Assembly (NCBI RefSeq): GCF_018205975.1
Contig: NZ_CP073577.1
Coordinates: 2,046,001 to 2,110,000, forward strand
DNA from: Erythrobacter sp. JK5
Lineage (GTDB): Bacteria > Pseudomonadota > Alphaproteobacteria > Sphingomonadales > Sphingomonadaceae
DNA: 64,000 nt
Direction of reading: 5' to 3'
Part shown: piece by piece, positions 1 to 7,762 of the stretch
Numbering within the stretch: the first letter of the stretch is position 1
Layout of the letters: the number at the start of each line of letters is the position of its first letter
Position numbers and translations under genes: made by a program
Notes under the pieces: model-generated
Told to the model about the DNA's origin: nothing
What the model saw: only the letters and a program-made list of their open reading frames with translations
Database searches by the model: none

Positions 1-1
1 G

Positions 2-364
2 CAGGCAGACGACAGAGATCTGGCTGAAAGCCTTGCGAAATTTCTAACGGCCCGCCGTTCCTTTGCAGCGACGATAGGCGCGGCAGACCTGCGCTATTTC
101 GATTTTCAGGCATGGCAGGAAGGCACCGCCCGCTACGTCGAGCGCAAGGCCGCAGCCGCATGGACCGCGCATTCGGCAACCCGATCGAGTGAGAATGATC
201 GCCTGATATCCGCACTTAACGCCGTTGATATAAGGCAAGATGGCCGGGTTGCCTTCTACGAACTCGGTGCTGGAGAAGCGGCCCTTCTGGACAGGGTCAA
301 CCCGGCGTGGGCTGACGGCTATTGTGAAGGCGACCTGTCATTGCATTCGCGGTTCGAGCGATAA
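2..364 (+). CDS. 3' end of an unrecognised protein (5' end outside window)
   Basis: An open frame enters from the left edge and stops at TAA 362-364, giving about 120 C-terminal residues. It contains the stretch FQAWQEGTARYVERKAA and ends LSLHSRFER. A pattern of the type W-x-E-G-x-A-R-Y occurs in some extracytoplasmic peptidase-like families, but no metal-binding motif is in the visible part, so I assign no function. It converges on an amidohydrolase remnant. The reading frame is uninterrupted and its composition resembles the neighbouring real genes, which makes it more credible than the overlapping frames. Confidence 0.6.
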   Translation, partial: QADDRDLAESLAKFLTARRSFAATIGAADLRYFDFQAWQEGTARYVERKAAAAWTAHSATRSSENDRLISALNAVDIRQDGRVAFYELGAGEAALLDRVNPAWADGYCEGDLSLHSRFER

Positions 365-383
365 TCCATTTTCCAACGAACGC

Positions 384-572
384 TTAAGGCCATTTCGGGA
401 TCAGGGCAGCCGAGGGAGTCGCTTTGCGTCCGGCGTCGGAGAGCTCAACGATGCGGCCCGCTTTCACGCGAGTATCGATCTCGCAAAGCGCTCGTACGTC
501 AAGCAATGGATCTCCGGACAAGGCGATCAAATCACGAGAATTTCTCCCAAGTGCGAAGGCGTGCGCGCTATT
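384..572 (-). pseudogene. C-terminal remnant of a metal-dependent amidohydrolase
   Basis: The minus strand is open for about 62 codons, with no plausible start codon, and encodes DLIALSGDPLLDVRALCEID followed by TRVKAGRIVEL. This is the characteristic tail of amidohydrolase (imidazolonepropionase-like) proteins, where the final strand reads roughly ADL-hydrophobic-GDPL-DI-R then V-K-G-G. Nothing of the catalytic barrel remains: an in-frame TGA lies at 573-575 and the acyl-hydrolase gene ends at 568. It therefore looks like the leftover end of a gene whose body was deleted when the hydrolase gene came to lie next to it. Recognition rests on a short motif. Confidence 0.5.
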
Positions 573-1962
573 TCAGAGTGCGCGCAAAGAAAGCGAGGAT
601 CCGCGCCCAGGCATCGATCGTCGCTCTCCCGGTTGCATCGAGATCAGGATCGCGCGGGTCGGACGAATCCGATCTCCAGACCCGCGTCGGGTAGGTTCCG
701 TCACCGCAAATGCCGTGTCCGGCTCCATCATAGACATGCAGTTCTGATTGGCTGCCTCGCCCTGCAAGACGCATCCGAGCATCGAGCTTTCGAGCCATGT
801 CGCCGGAAGCCCATACTTCGTCGCGACCGCCGCCCAACCACAGAAACGAAGCGTTCGCGGCCTCGACCGGTATCTCTGCTTCTTGCGCCCCTGCCCCCAG
901 CTCGGCGCGCTTTGCCTCGTAGAAGCCGGTATTCGTGTGAAAGCCACTGCGATCGCCATCGAGAGGGATGTAAGGAAGCGGGCGACCATTCCAGCTGAAC
1001 GAAGAATACTGCTCCGGCGGCTCTGCATCGCTCGTTTTCCGGTTGCGCTCATCGCCCACACCGTATCCTTGCCAGACGACGTCGGTCGGAACGCAGGCTG
1101 CAACCGCGTCAATCCAGGGAAGGCGGACTGCCGCGACTTCGGCGTATTCAGCACCCTTGGAATGACCGTATACGCCCAACCGCGTCACGTCGGCTTCGGG
1201 CCTCGCGGCGAGCCATTCGCGGACACTGGTCAGCATTTCGATCGGCTGATTCACATGGGCGTTCGGGATTCCTTCGATATTGCTGAGGTCCCAAGCGAAA
1301 TAGTTGAAGGCAAAAGCGGCGTATCCGTGTGCTGCGAAGCGCTGGGCCAACGCCTCGGCTGCCGCCCGATCTCCGCCTTCGCTACCATGCAGCAAGATCA
1401 AAGCAGGATGACTCTCACCGTCTGCGGGTGCGGCATAGGCGCCGTTCAGACGGCCCTGGGCAACCTGCTGCACAATCAGGTTTTCGGGGTTCCCGAACGT
1501 CAGACGTGTGCGTGCCACAATGTCTCCATTGCGCGTGACCAGCACGACACCCTCGCCGGCCGGCACGGAAGCAAGATCGAACTGGGCTGGCAAGAACGGA
1601 TCATCTGCATGCGAGACGAGGGGCCTGCCCGACCACAGAATGCCGTATGGATCGGTGCCGGAGAATGTTCCGGCGATCGGCGCTGTTTGCCAGAGTCGTA
1701 CCCGCCCTTCGGTATCAGCACGAAAATCTGCCCAGGCATGGAGAGGTTTGCGAATGGGCCTCCACACGTTTTCGGGACCCGATTCCCATACTTCGAACAT
1801 TCGCACGGTATGAACCCGAACCCGTTCGCCAGGGTCCAATTGCTCGATCTCAATCTGAGGGGCAAGTCCTGCGACGATGTCGGCGCCAGCAATCTGGACA
1901 TCTTCGGCGAGGACGGGAACCGGGGTGAGGGCGAGCAGGCCCGCTACGATCAACGCTTTCAT
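568..1962 (-). CDS. secreted BAAT-type acyl-CoA thioesterase/acyltransferase-like hydrolase
   Basis: A 464-residue protein with a signal peptide (residues 1-19, ending VLAE). The N-terminal part (about 30-155) resembles the beta-sandwich of the acyl-CoA thioester hydrolase/bile-acid-CoA:amino-acid N-acyltransferase family. The C-terminal part (about 180-464) is an alpha/beta hydrolase. It has the family's nucleophile elbow GHSKGAE with Ser about 268, an acid in GGGRDEVWASG (Asp about 381) and the histidine in GAGHGICG (His about 416). In this family many members carry Cys as nucleophile; here it is Ser. Substrate is unknown. The signal peptide places it in the periplasm. It is transcribed away from the LytTR/hydrolase cluster and seems to stand alone. 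Confidence 0.75.
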   Translation of the reverse strand: MKALIVAGLLALTPVPVLAEDVQIAGADIVAGLAPQIEIEQLDPGERVRVHTVRMFEVWESGPENVWRPIRKPLHAWADFRADTEGRVRLWQTAPIAGTFSGTDPYGILWSGRPLVSHADDPFLPAQFDLASVPAGEGVVLVTRNGDIVARTRLTFGNPENLIVQQVAQGRLNGAYAAPADGESHPALILLHGSEGGDRAAAEALAQRFAAHGYAAFAFNYFAWDLSNIEGIPNAHVNQPIEMLTSVREWLAARPEADVTRLGVYGHSKGAEYAEVAAVRLPWIDAVAACVPTDVVWQGYGVGDERNRKTSDAEPPEQYSSFSWNGRPLPYIPLDGDRSGFHTNTGFYEAKRAELGAGAQEAEIPVEAANASFLWLGGGRDEVWASGDMARKLDARMRLAGRGSQSELHVYDGAGHGICGDGTYPTRVWRSDSSDPRDPDLDATGRATIDAWARILAFFARTLK

Positions 1963-2039
1963 GCGCCGGTCCTATCGTATTCCTCGCTGCGTGATCAAAA
2001 ATTCCATGAGCGGTCGAAACGGGCGACGAACGCGCGGCT

Positions 2040-2831
2040 TTAGGCGACAAGCTTCTTCAGGCAAGCGGCACCGGCGCGGCTCACCTGGACATCGGGCCCG
2101 CTATTCATTCGCGCGATCATGCGGCCGCCGCCCGCGGGCTCTGCAAGGCATAGATGGTCGAGATTGATGATCGCCGAGCGATGGACCCTGACGAAACGTG
2201 CCGGATCGAGCAAGCGCTCGAATTCCCCGAGGCTCATCCGGACCAGATGCTTGTCGCCGCGCATCGTGACCTCCGCGTAGTCCTGTGCCCCGGTGATGGA
2301 AACGATATCGGCGACATCGATCGGGCGCAGCCCGTCCCCATCCTTGACGAGGTACCGGTTGAGCGGTGCATCCCGGCTATCGACAATCGTCACTTGCGCA
2401 GCCTCCCTTCCGCCGCGGATGGCATAACAAATTGCCGCAACAAGCGCATACAGGATCAGGCCCTGAAACAGCTGCCATGTGGCAGCGGGCCCGCTGAACC
2501 CGAACGGCGCGTAGTCACCCCCGCGCATTCCAATGATGAAGCCAAGCAAGACGGCGACCATCGAATACCATGCCAGCGCAAAAACCGGCGCCATAAGGAC
2601 GTGCAGCACGATCTGGCGGTGCACCGGCCAGCGAACCAGTACGTCACTCAGGAATCGGTGTACCGCTGCCGTCAGCAGCACCAGCGGTCCGACATTTGCC
2701 GCAGCATCGACAACGGTCGTCAATCCGCGCGGGCCCTGAGTGATGGCGAACACCGATGCATATAACAGCCACAACAAGGCCGAACCTCCCAACCAGAGCT
2801 GGACGACGCTGGGAGGTCTATTGATTGTCAT
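2040..2831 (-). CDS. membrane-anchored LytTR-family transcriptional regulator
   Basis: A protein of about 263 residues with four hydrophobic helices in the first 150 residues and a C-terminal LytTR DNA-binding domain. The latter shows the segments VADIVSITGAQDYAEVTMRG and RFVRVHRSAIINLDHL, typical of LytTR. It lacks a receiver domain, so it probably senses a membrane-borne signal directly. The ATG at 2831 was chosen (MTINRPPSV) because earlier in-frame starts would add a polar tail that overlaps the upstream gene. The start lies 14 bases inside the end of the preceding hydrolase gene, implying translational coupling. Such short membrane-LytTR proteins are common in sphingomonads, often beside the gene they control. 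Confidence 0.8.
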   Translation of the reverse strand: MTINRPPSVVQLWLGGSALLWLLYASVFAITQGPRGLTTVVDAAANVGPLVLLTAAVHRFLSDVLVRWPVHRQIVLHVLMAPVFALAWYSMVAVLLGFIIGMRGGDYAPFGFSGPAATWQLFQGLILYALVAAICYAIRGGREAAQVTIVDSRDAPLNRYLVKDGDGLRPIDVADIVSITGAQDYAEVTMRGDKHLVRMSLGEFERLLDPARFVRVHRSAIINLDHLCLAEPAGGGRMIARMNSGPDVQVSRAGAACLKKLVA

Positions 2832-4538
2832 CGCCCGTGATCCGGGAAAATGCGGCCAGCTCTGCAAACAGTCCGGGTGAGAACGACTTGCGCTCGGCGA
2901 TTTCGCCATCGCATTTCGATCTGGCGTCGAGCCCGAGATGTTGAGCTCCCGGCAGGACGTTCACGGAAACATCAAGATCGCGCAATCGCTTGACGGCAAC
3001 AGCAGTGTCGGTCGAATCGTCGAACTCGCTGAAAACGAAAACTGCCTTGCCATCATAGGCGCGCCAGATCGGCAGAGGGTCAAAGGCGGGATCGAGCACC
3101 GTAAACCACGCATTCTCGACATCCAGCCCTTCGCTGCCCGGAAACAGCCAGTCGCGAATGGCTGGATCGCTGGAAGCCTCGCGCGTCAACTCATCGAGCC
3201 GGGGGCCTTGCTCCGATCATATATCGCATCGAAAAAGGCCGACTGTTGGGCCAGCGCCTTCTCGCGCGCGGATGCCGGGATTCCGGCACATTCCATTCGC
3301 ACATCGGTGTTGTAGAGGTTCTGCTCGCGCACCGTAAACGCTGCCCCTGCCGCTCCCAACAGGAAGACATCTGCTGGCTGTGAGCCTTGCTCGATCGCCT
3401 TGGCAACCACCCATCCGGCCTGGCTCGAACCGGCGAGGCCAACCCTCTTGGGGTCAACCTCCGCACGACTGCGCAGATACCCCATCGCCGATGCGGCATC
3501 GCGCGCCAGTACGTCGAAACCTGCTGCGTCGCCGTTGCCCTGCGACGCGCCGCTGCCGCGCTTGTCATACGCCAGAACGACCCGTCCTTGCGCGGCAAGC
3601 GCATCGGCGAGCACGGCGATTATCGAGGCGTAGCCATCGCGATCCTGCGGGCCTGAGCCATGTACCAGCACCGTGGCGGGGAGCCGCTGATCGGGATTCT
3701 TTGGGTGGTATATCGTGCCTGCCAACCGGGTGCCGTCAGCCGCAGCGAAGGTAACATCCTCCATCGCGTAAGGCGTGCTGCGCGTCGCTGTTGCCGTGCG
3801 CGCGTCCTTCGCCATTCTCAACGTCGCACTCGGTGCATCTGCTACCGGCGCAAATGCAAATCCGACAGTCTCGCTGGCTGGCAGAACCTGATCGCCGCCA
3901 GTCCATTCGAGGCCCGATTTCCGGTTCAGTCCGCGCCAACTCTGATCGCAGGTGTTGCGCAGGAACAGGCGGACAACCGACCGGGTCACCACCAGATCAC
4001 AACCGTCCGGCAGCCGGTAGCGGCCCGCAAGCAGGCCATAGTAATCCCGGTCGAGATCGTTTTCGTCCGCACGCACCAGCAATGGACCCGGCGCTTCCTC
4101 GAAATCCACGATAGTTGCGGAGGTACTGCGGTCGCGAACCAACAGCCCATCGGGGGATTGCTCCGTTTCAAAGCCGCCGTAGCTCGTTTCGCGACCTCCA
4201 AATCGCAAACGGTAGAATCCGCGGGCGTTTGCGCCCTGACGCTGTGTCACCCGAAAGTTGAGATCGAGCGGCAGTCTCGCGTCAATCTGACCGAAGAACC
4301 CGGCAAAGGACGCCGCTATCGCGTCCCTGCCCACCGCACGCTCCTCTGGCGCTCCGTCGTACGCGTAGATTACGGTCGCGTTCTCGGCGTATTGCGCCGC
4401 CGCAGCATCAGCGTCGCGGGAGACATAGGCATCGGCGAGCGCAACGAACGCCTCATCACCCAGCGCGGGCGCAGATACGCAGCCAGCCAGAAACAAGGCA
4501 CCGGCCAGGACAAGCGATCGCCTCCGAATCCTGATCAC
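2818..4538 (-). pseudogene. SnoaL-like/alpha-beta hydrolase lipoprotein, split by a frameshift
   Basis: Frame one (from GTG 4538, behind GGGAGG) starts with a lipobox (LFLAGC). It then has a SnoaL/DUF4440-like domain (FVALADAYVSRDADAAAAQY) and an alpha/beta hydrolase core with HGSGPQDRDG and the nucleophile elbow GLAGSSQAGW. It stops at TGA 3186-3188 without the acid and histidine. The next frame, with no ATG, continues RLDELTREASSDPAIRDWLF and supplies the acid region (FVFSEFDDSTDT) and the histidine (LPGAQHLG), ending at 2818. The frames meet at a G5 run, 3201-3205 (C5 on the coding strand); a sixth base would join them seamlessly. Either a recent inactivating indel or a sequencing undercall. 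The intact protein would be an outer-membrane-anchored serine hydrolase. Confidence 0.75.
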
Positions 4539-4604
4539 TGTTCCGCGCTGCCTCCCGCAACCCCTTGTCTGCCTCAGCAACGTGTCACGAGTCGATAGCG
4601 CGCT

Positions 4605-5072
4605 TCAACCCATGCAGGCAAAATTCCGATCAACGAACCGTTTCCGCAGGTGATCGCGCACCTCAAGCCGGTCGTTGCAACAGCACGGCGGATCGGCCGA
4701 GATCGCGGGGCCATCAACCGGGCTTGATTCTCCGGACAACGAATTCCCCTGCCTTGCCGCTGCTGGCCGCGGAGCGTTGCCAAGCCCGGCACGCATACAG
4801 CAGCCTTGCGTCAACTTGCATCCGAAGCCGCCTGCTCCTGACACGAAACCGATCGCCCGGCAGAACGCAGCGACGCAAGCGCTTGTTCCGTCCTGGCGGA
4901 TGATGATGAATCGACTCGGCCGGTCGCTCCGATCGGCGTAGAAAACCAGCGTGGAAAGGTCGTGCGACGCGGTTTCCATTTCGAGGCTCGCTTCCGCGCC
5001 AATGGTTTCGCGAATGATGCCGATCAGGTCGCTGTGCGGGCTGTCGAGCGGCACTAGCGTCGATTGCTCCAT
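4605..5072 (-). CDS. hypothetical protein (uncertain)
   Basis: An open frame of 155 residues from ATG 5072. The N-terminal 70 residues look protein-like (DLIGIIRETIGAEASLEMET and SRFIIIRQDGTSACVAAFCR, alternating hydrophobic and charged residues). The second half is rich in Cys, Pro and Arg and looks less natural. No Shine-Dalgarno sequence precedes the start. It overlaps the end of the small frame upstream by 19 bases. I recognise no family. If it is real, only the first half may be genuine. The 4539-5314 stretch has no better candidate on either strand. Confidence 0.25.
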   Translation of the reverse strand: MEQSTLVPLDSPHSDLIGIIRETIGAEASLEMETASHDLSTLVFYADRSDRPSRFIIIRQDGTSACVAAFCRAIGFVSGAGGFGCKLTQGCCMRAGLGNAPRPAAARQGNSLSGESSPVDGPAISADPPCCCNDRLEVRDHLRKRFVDRNFACMG

Positions 5073-5299
5073 AGTGCATTTGAGAAGCGGCGAGCGAACT
5101 CGATCTTCACAGCGAGGATGCGGCGCAACGCGAGGACCTGTCCGGCAGCTTCGAAGTGTTCCGCATAAGCGGCCCTTCTTACTTCGGCGTAGCTGGAGAA
5201 TTGCTCGAAATGCTCCGGCGTCTCGGCCGGCGCCCGATAGTTGGGCGAACCGCGCGCCGCATCGTTCGGACAGGCTCGCGCAGCCCTTCGCAGGCTCAC
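5054..5299 (-). CDS. small hypothetical protein (uncertain)
   Basis: An 81-residue frame starting with GTG at 5299, 15 bases after the stop of the upstream lipoprotein gene. The segment PAETPEHFEQFSSYAEVRRA and following residues are amphipathic and helix-compatible, which is the only positive sign. There is no clear ribosome-binding site and no recognised domain. The first 15 residues are encoded by DNA (about 5260-5300) that looks like a decayed dispersed repeat, so a real start may be further in. Confidence 0.25.
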   Translation of the reverse strand: MSLRRAARACPNDAARGSPNYRAPAETPEHFEQFSSYAEVRRAAYAEHFEAAGQVLALRRILAVKIEFARRFSNALWSNRR

Positions 5300-5314
5300 A
5301 CCCCGGTCGGAGGC

Positions 5315-6493
5315 CTAATTGATACCGGTCACGCTGATCGAGGCGGGCAGCAGGTCGGAGCTCTTGTGCAGGTTGAGCAGCTGCTGAACGATGGCAACCA
5401 CTTGCATCGTGCGGCTGCCTACCACCGCGCCATCTTCGCAAGAGGCCGATTCCTCCGCAGGGATGAAATAGCGTTCACCGCCGAACCGCGTCGCAACGAG
5501 GGCGCGTCCGGTTCCGCGATCGACGGTCATGATCGGCCGGAACTGGCGCACCGGGCCACCAACAGAATCGCAGTCTGTGTTGGCAAATGGCAGCAAGTAC
5601 TGGCTTCCCCGCCGCGCAGTGCGGACATATTCTCCCAGGAAATAGATGACTCCCTGGGTCGAACGAAAGCGCGGCACGATCACCACACCTTCCGCGTCGA
5701 GAAGCGGGGTTGCAGTGTCGTTGCAGCGCGGCTCCTTCAGCTTCTGGACCATCACGGAATTGCTCGACCCGGTCAGAAACAGGGTATCGCCAGATAGCGA
5801 CACGCCTTCGCGTCCGATCAGTTCGAGGAAGGCGCTGATTTCGGTGCGTCTCGTTTCGGAGTCGGTGTCGTTGTCCTGAAGCTTCTGCAGGTCGATCAGG
5901 TCGGAGAAATCCGCCAGCGGTCTGGACGAGACCGTCGGTCTTGCAGCGAGTTCGAAATTGCACAGCAATGCGCCAAACCGGGCGGTCTGTTCGGGTTCGT
6001 TGCTGACCGAAAACGCCACCCGTTCGGGTTCGCCACGGCGATAGACATCCACCCGTTCGATAAATAGTGCCATGATCAGCTGATCGGGCCAGCCCGCATC
6101 GAGATAATAGGCAACGGTCTGCGCCGTGATCGGTTGCTGGATGCCGCGCTGGAAAGTCTCGGTCGCCAGCACGGATGCCCTGAAATTGGGCGCCGTCCTC
6201 GCGCTGAGGCCGGCGCCGGGTTCGAACGTGTCCGTGCCGCTCTTGAGCGCGGCATCGATTCCGACACTGCCGCTCACCTCGACATTGCCGTTCACTTCGC
6301 TGACGGCGGTAAAGTGCAGCGGGAAGCGATGGCTGGCGCGCACGATATTGAGCAGCGTCAGCTCGTCCTCGACTTCTGCCACCATCTGGTTCTGATCTAT
6401 CGCGACACGCTGCAATTGCGGGGCGAAGGCGCATCCGGTGAGCAAACCGGCCCCCAGCGCCAGACCCAGCAATCGCAGCGCTCCGGCGATCAT
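5315..6493 (-). CDS. outer-membrane lipoprotein of unknown function
   Basis: A 392-residue protein with a lipoprotein signal (hydrophobic stretch then LLTGC, Cys about 21). The mature part begins APQLQRVAIDQNQMVAEVED and contains LLNIVRASHRFPLHFTAVSE, a conserved-looking block. Next comes a Gly/Ser-rich beta segment, then a mixed alpha/beta body ending near a helix VVAIVQQLLNLHKSSDLLPA. I do not recognise a named family. The ATG at 6493 overlaps the TGA of the upstream membrane-protein gene in an ATGA junction, so the two are co-translated. The pair diverges from the SPFH/FHA/kinase operon across a shared promoter region, which suggests a common process at the cell envelope. Confidence 0.65.
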   Translation of the reverse strand: MIAGALRLLGLALGAGLLTGCAFAPQLQRVAIDQNQMVAEVEDELTLLNIVRASHRFPLHFTAVSEVNGNVEVSGSVGIDAALKSGTDTFEPGAGLSARTAPNFRASVLATETFQRGIQQPITAQTVAYYLDAGWPDQLIMALFIERVDVYRRGEPERVAFSVSNEPEQTARFGALLCNFELAARPTVSSRPLADFSDLIDLQKLQDNDTDSETRRTEISAFLELIGREGVSLSGDTLFLTGSSNSVMVQKLKEPRCNDTATPLLDAEGVVIVPRFRSTQGVIYFLGEYVRTARRGSQYLLPFANTDCDSVGGPVRQFRPIMTVDRGTGRALVATRFGGERYFIPAEESASCEDGAVVGSRTMQVVAIVQQLLNLHKSSDLLPASISVTGIN

Positions 6494-7005
6494 GCGCCGA
6501 TGCCTTCGACGCCGAAATCGCGGCGCGCGGAAACGATCGTCACGACCATACCGGCCAGCGCATCGAGCAGGACGATCAGCGTGATGATGAAGAACGGAGC
6601 CGTGGCGAAGCTTTCCAGCACCACGAATTCCATCAGGCATATGATGAACAACAGCATCGACAGCATGTGATTGATGATTCCGGCCGACGCGGTGCTGGTC
6701 GCCTTCACTACCTCGATGAACAGGAAGGCCACGGCGAGCGCGACCAGCATGTCTGCCCAGCTCAGCTGCAACGTTACCCCCGAAAGCATCGGCACGCTGA
6801 CGACCGTCGCGTCGATCGTCGCGAGAATGGCCGGCGGGCCGCCAGGCGCCGCATCGCCCGAGAAGAACGCCACGAGATTATACACCAGCACCGGTATCGC
6901 GAGGTACGGGAATACGTCCGAAAAAATTTTGATCCGATTCATCGACTCTTTCCGCCTTTGGTTAGTGAGGGATCGAATTTCCTGCGACGTCAGAGGAGTA
7001 GCCAT
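6490..7005 (-). CDS. four-helix integral membrane protein of unknown function
   Basis: A 171-residue protein with about four transmembrane helices: FPYLAIPVLVYNLVAFFSG, a stretch around VPMLSGVTLQLSW, MLVALAVAFLFIEVVKA and two closely spaced C-terminal helices (MLSMLLFIICLMEFVVL, FFIITLIVLLDALAGMVVTI). The ATG at 7005 gives a polar N-terminal leader. An alternative ATG at 6942 (MNRIKIFSDVF) has a somewhat better purine-rich upstream sequence (GGAAAGAG) and may be the true start. It ends in an ATGA overlap with the lipoprotein gene. A cytoplasmic tail of about 15 residues follows the last helix. No family recognised. Confidence 0.65.
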   Translation of the reverse strand: MATPLTSQEIRSLTNQRRKESMNRIKIFSDVFPYLAIPVLVYNLVAFFSGDAAPGGPPAILATIDATVVSVPMLSGVTLQLSWADMLVALAVAFLFIEVVKATSTASAGIINHMLSMLLFIICLMEFVVLESFATAPFFIITLIVLLDALAGMVVTIVSARRDFGVEGIGA

Positions 7006-7168
7006 GGTGAAGTTCTCGTCAGAAAATGGGTGGAGCGACGCTCGACACACTTTATTGACAAGATATTTCCATTAGTCAAGTAATAACAATCTGAATTCGA
7101 TTTTGTAGTGCAAGTAATTACCGTATTACTTGATCTATATTTGTATGCCGTAATAGACCGGGGGACGT
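7006..7168. promoter_or_regulatory. AT-rich divergent promoter region with CAAGTAAT boxes
   Basis: This intergenic stretch is far richer in A+T than its surroundings. It holds three copies of CAAGTAAT: direct copies at 7077-7084 and 7111-7118 (34 bases apart) and an inverted copy (ATTACTTG) at 7125-7132. The last two form a perfect 8-bp inverted repeat with a 6-base spacer. A -35-like TTGACA lies at 7055-7060. A purine-rich GGGGGA just before ATG 7169 serves as ribosome-binding site of the rightward operon. The arrangement looks like an operator for a dimeric regulator controlling both operons. The regulator is unknown. Confidence 0.6.
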
Positions 7169-7759
7169 ATGAAGCAAGCCCAGGAAGCATTGGAGGCGAC
7201 GCGCCAAGGCGCGCAGGCGGCGATCGACAGTATCCCGCCGGATGCCTGGCCGATGATCGACATTGCCTTTCGCATCACGATCGCAGTCACGATCGTGTGG
7301 CTCATGCTGGTGATCGTCGCCTGGTGGCGAAGGCGCGCCTACAATCTGACGGTCGCATCGACCGCCCGGCGCAACAAGAAGGCACAGCCGGAATTCCTGT
7401 CGGTCGACGAAAAGGCTCGCGCCAAGGCAATCGAGCGGGGCGAAAGGCATGAGGACATGCTCGAGGATCGCGAACGCGAGGAAGAGATAGCCGCTCTCAA
7501 GGCGGCCAAGGGACCGCTCAGCCTTGCTGCACGCTTTGCCTCGCTGACCTCACTCATCATGTCGCTGTTTACCCTCGCTTCGGCAATGAGCGGGGTCGTC
7601 CTCGGCGTCGGCAGGATGGGCGACTACCTGCAGGAGGCGGGGACCTCAGGACGCCTCGAATATCTGCTGCGCGAACACACGGTTGGTTCCATCATCGTCG
7701 TGCTCGTGATCGCGATCCACATCTATCAGTATTTCAGCAAGAAAAAATGGGAGGCTTGA
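7169..7759 (+). CDS. membrane protein with three predicted helices, first gene of SPFH/FHA/kinase operon
   Basis: A 196-residue protein. Helices lie at about 31-51 (FRITIAVTIVWLMLVIVAWW), 122-145 (SLIMSLFTLASAMSGVVLGV) and 170-190 (VGSIIVVLVIAIHIYQYF). Between the first and second is a charged, coiled-coil-prone stretch rich in Glu, Arg and Lys (KARAKAIERGERHEDMLEDR). The start ATG is preceded by GGGGGA. Its stop is 3 bases before the SPFH-like gene, so they are one transcription unit. It probably anchors or scaffolds the soluble partners encoded downstream at the inner membrane. No family recognised. Confidence 0.7.
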   Translation: MKQAQEALEATRQGAQAAIDSIPPDAWPMIDIAFRITIAVTIVWLMLVIVAWWRRRAYNLTVASTARRNKKAQPEFLSVDEKARAKAIERGERHEDMLEDREREEEIAALKAAKGPLSLAARFASLTSLIMSLFTLASAMSGVVLGVGRMGDYLQEAGTSGRLEYLLREHTVGSIIVVLVIAIHIYQYFSKKKWEA

Positions 7760-7762
7760 GCC

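Noticed and set aside
240..998. 252-residue plus-strand frame overlapping the start of the window
   Set aside because: Antisense to the acyl hydrolase and out of frame with the real partial gene; Arg-rich, no domain.
5255..5300. Possible decayed dispersed repeat (caggctcgcgcagcccttcg-like)
   Set aside because: Only a partial resemblance to known sphingomonad repeats; cannot be supported without other copies in the window.
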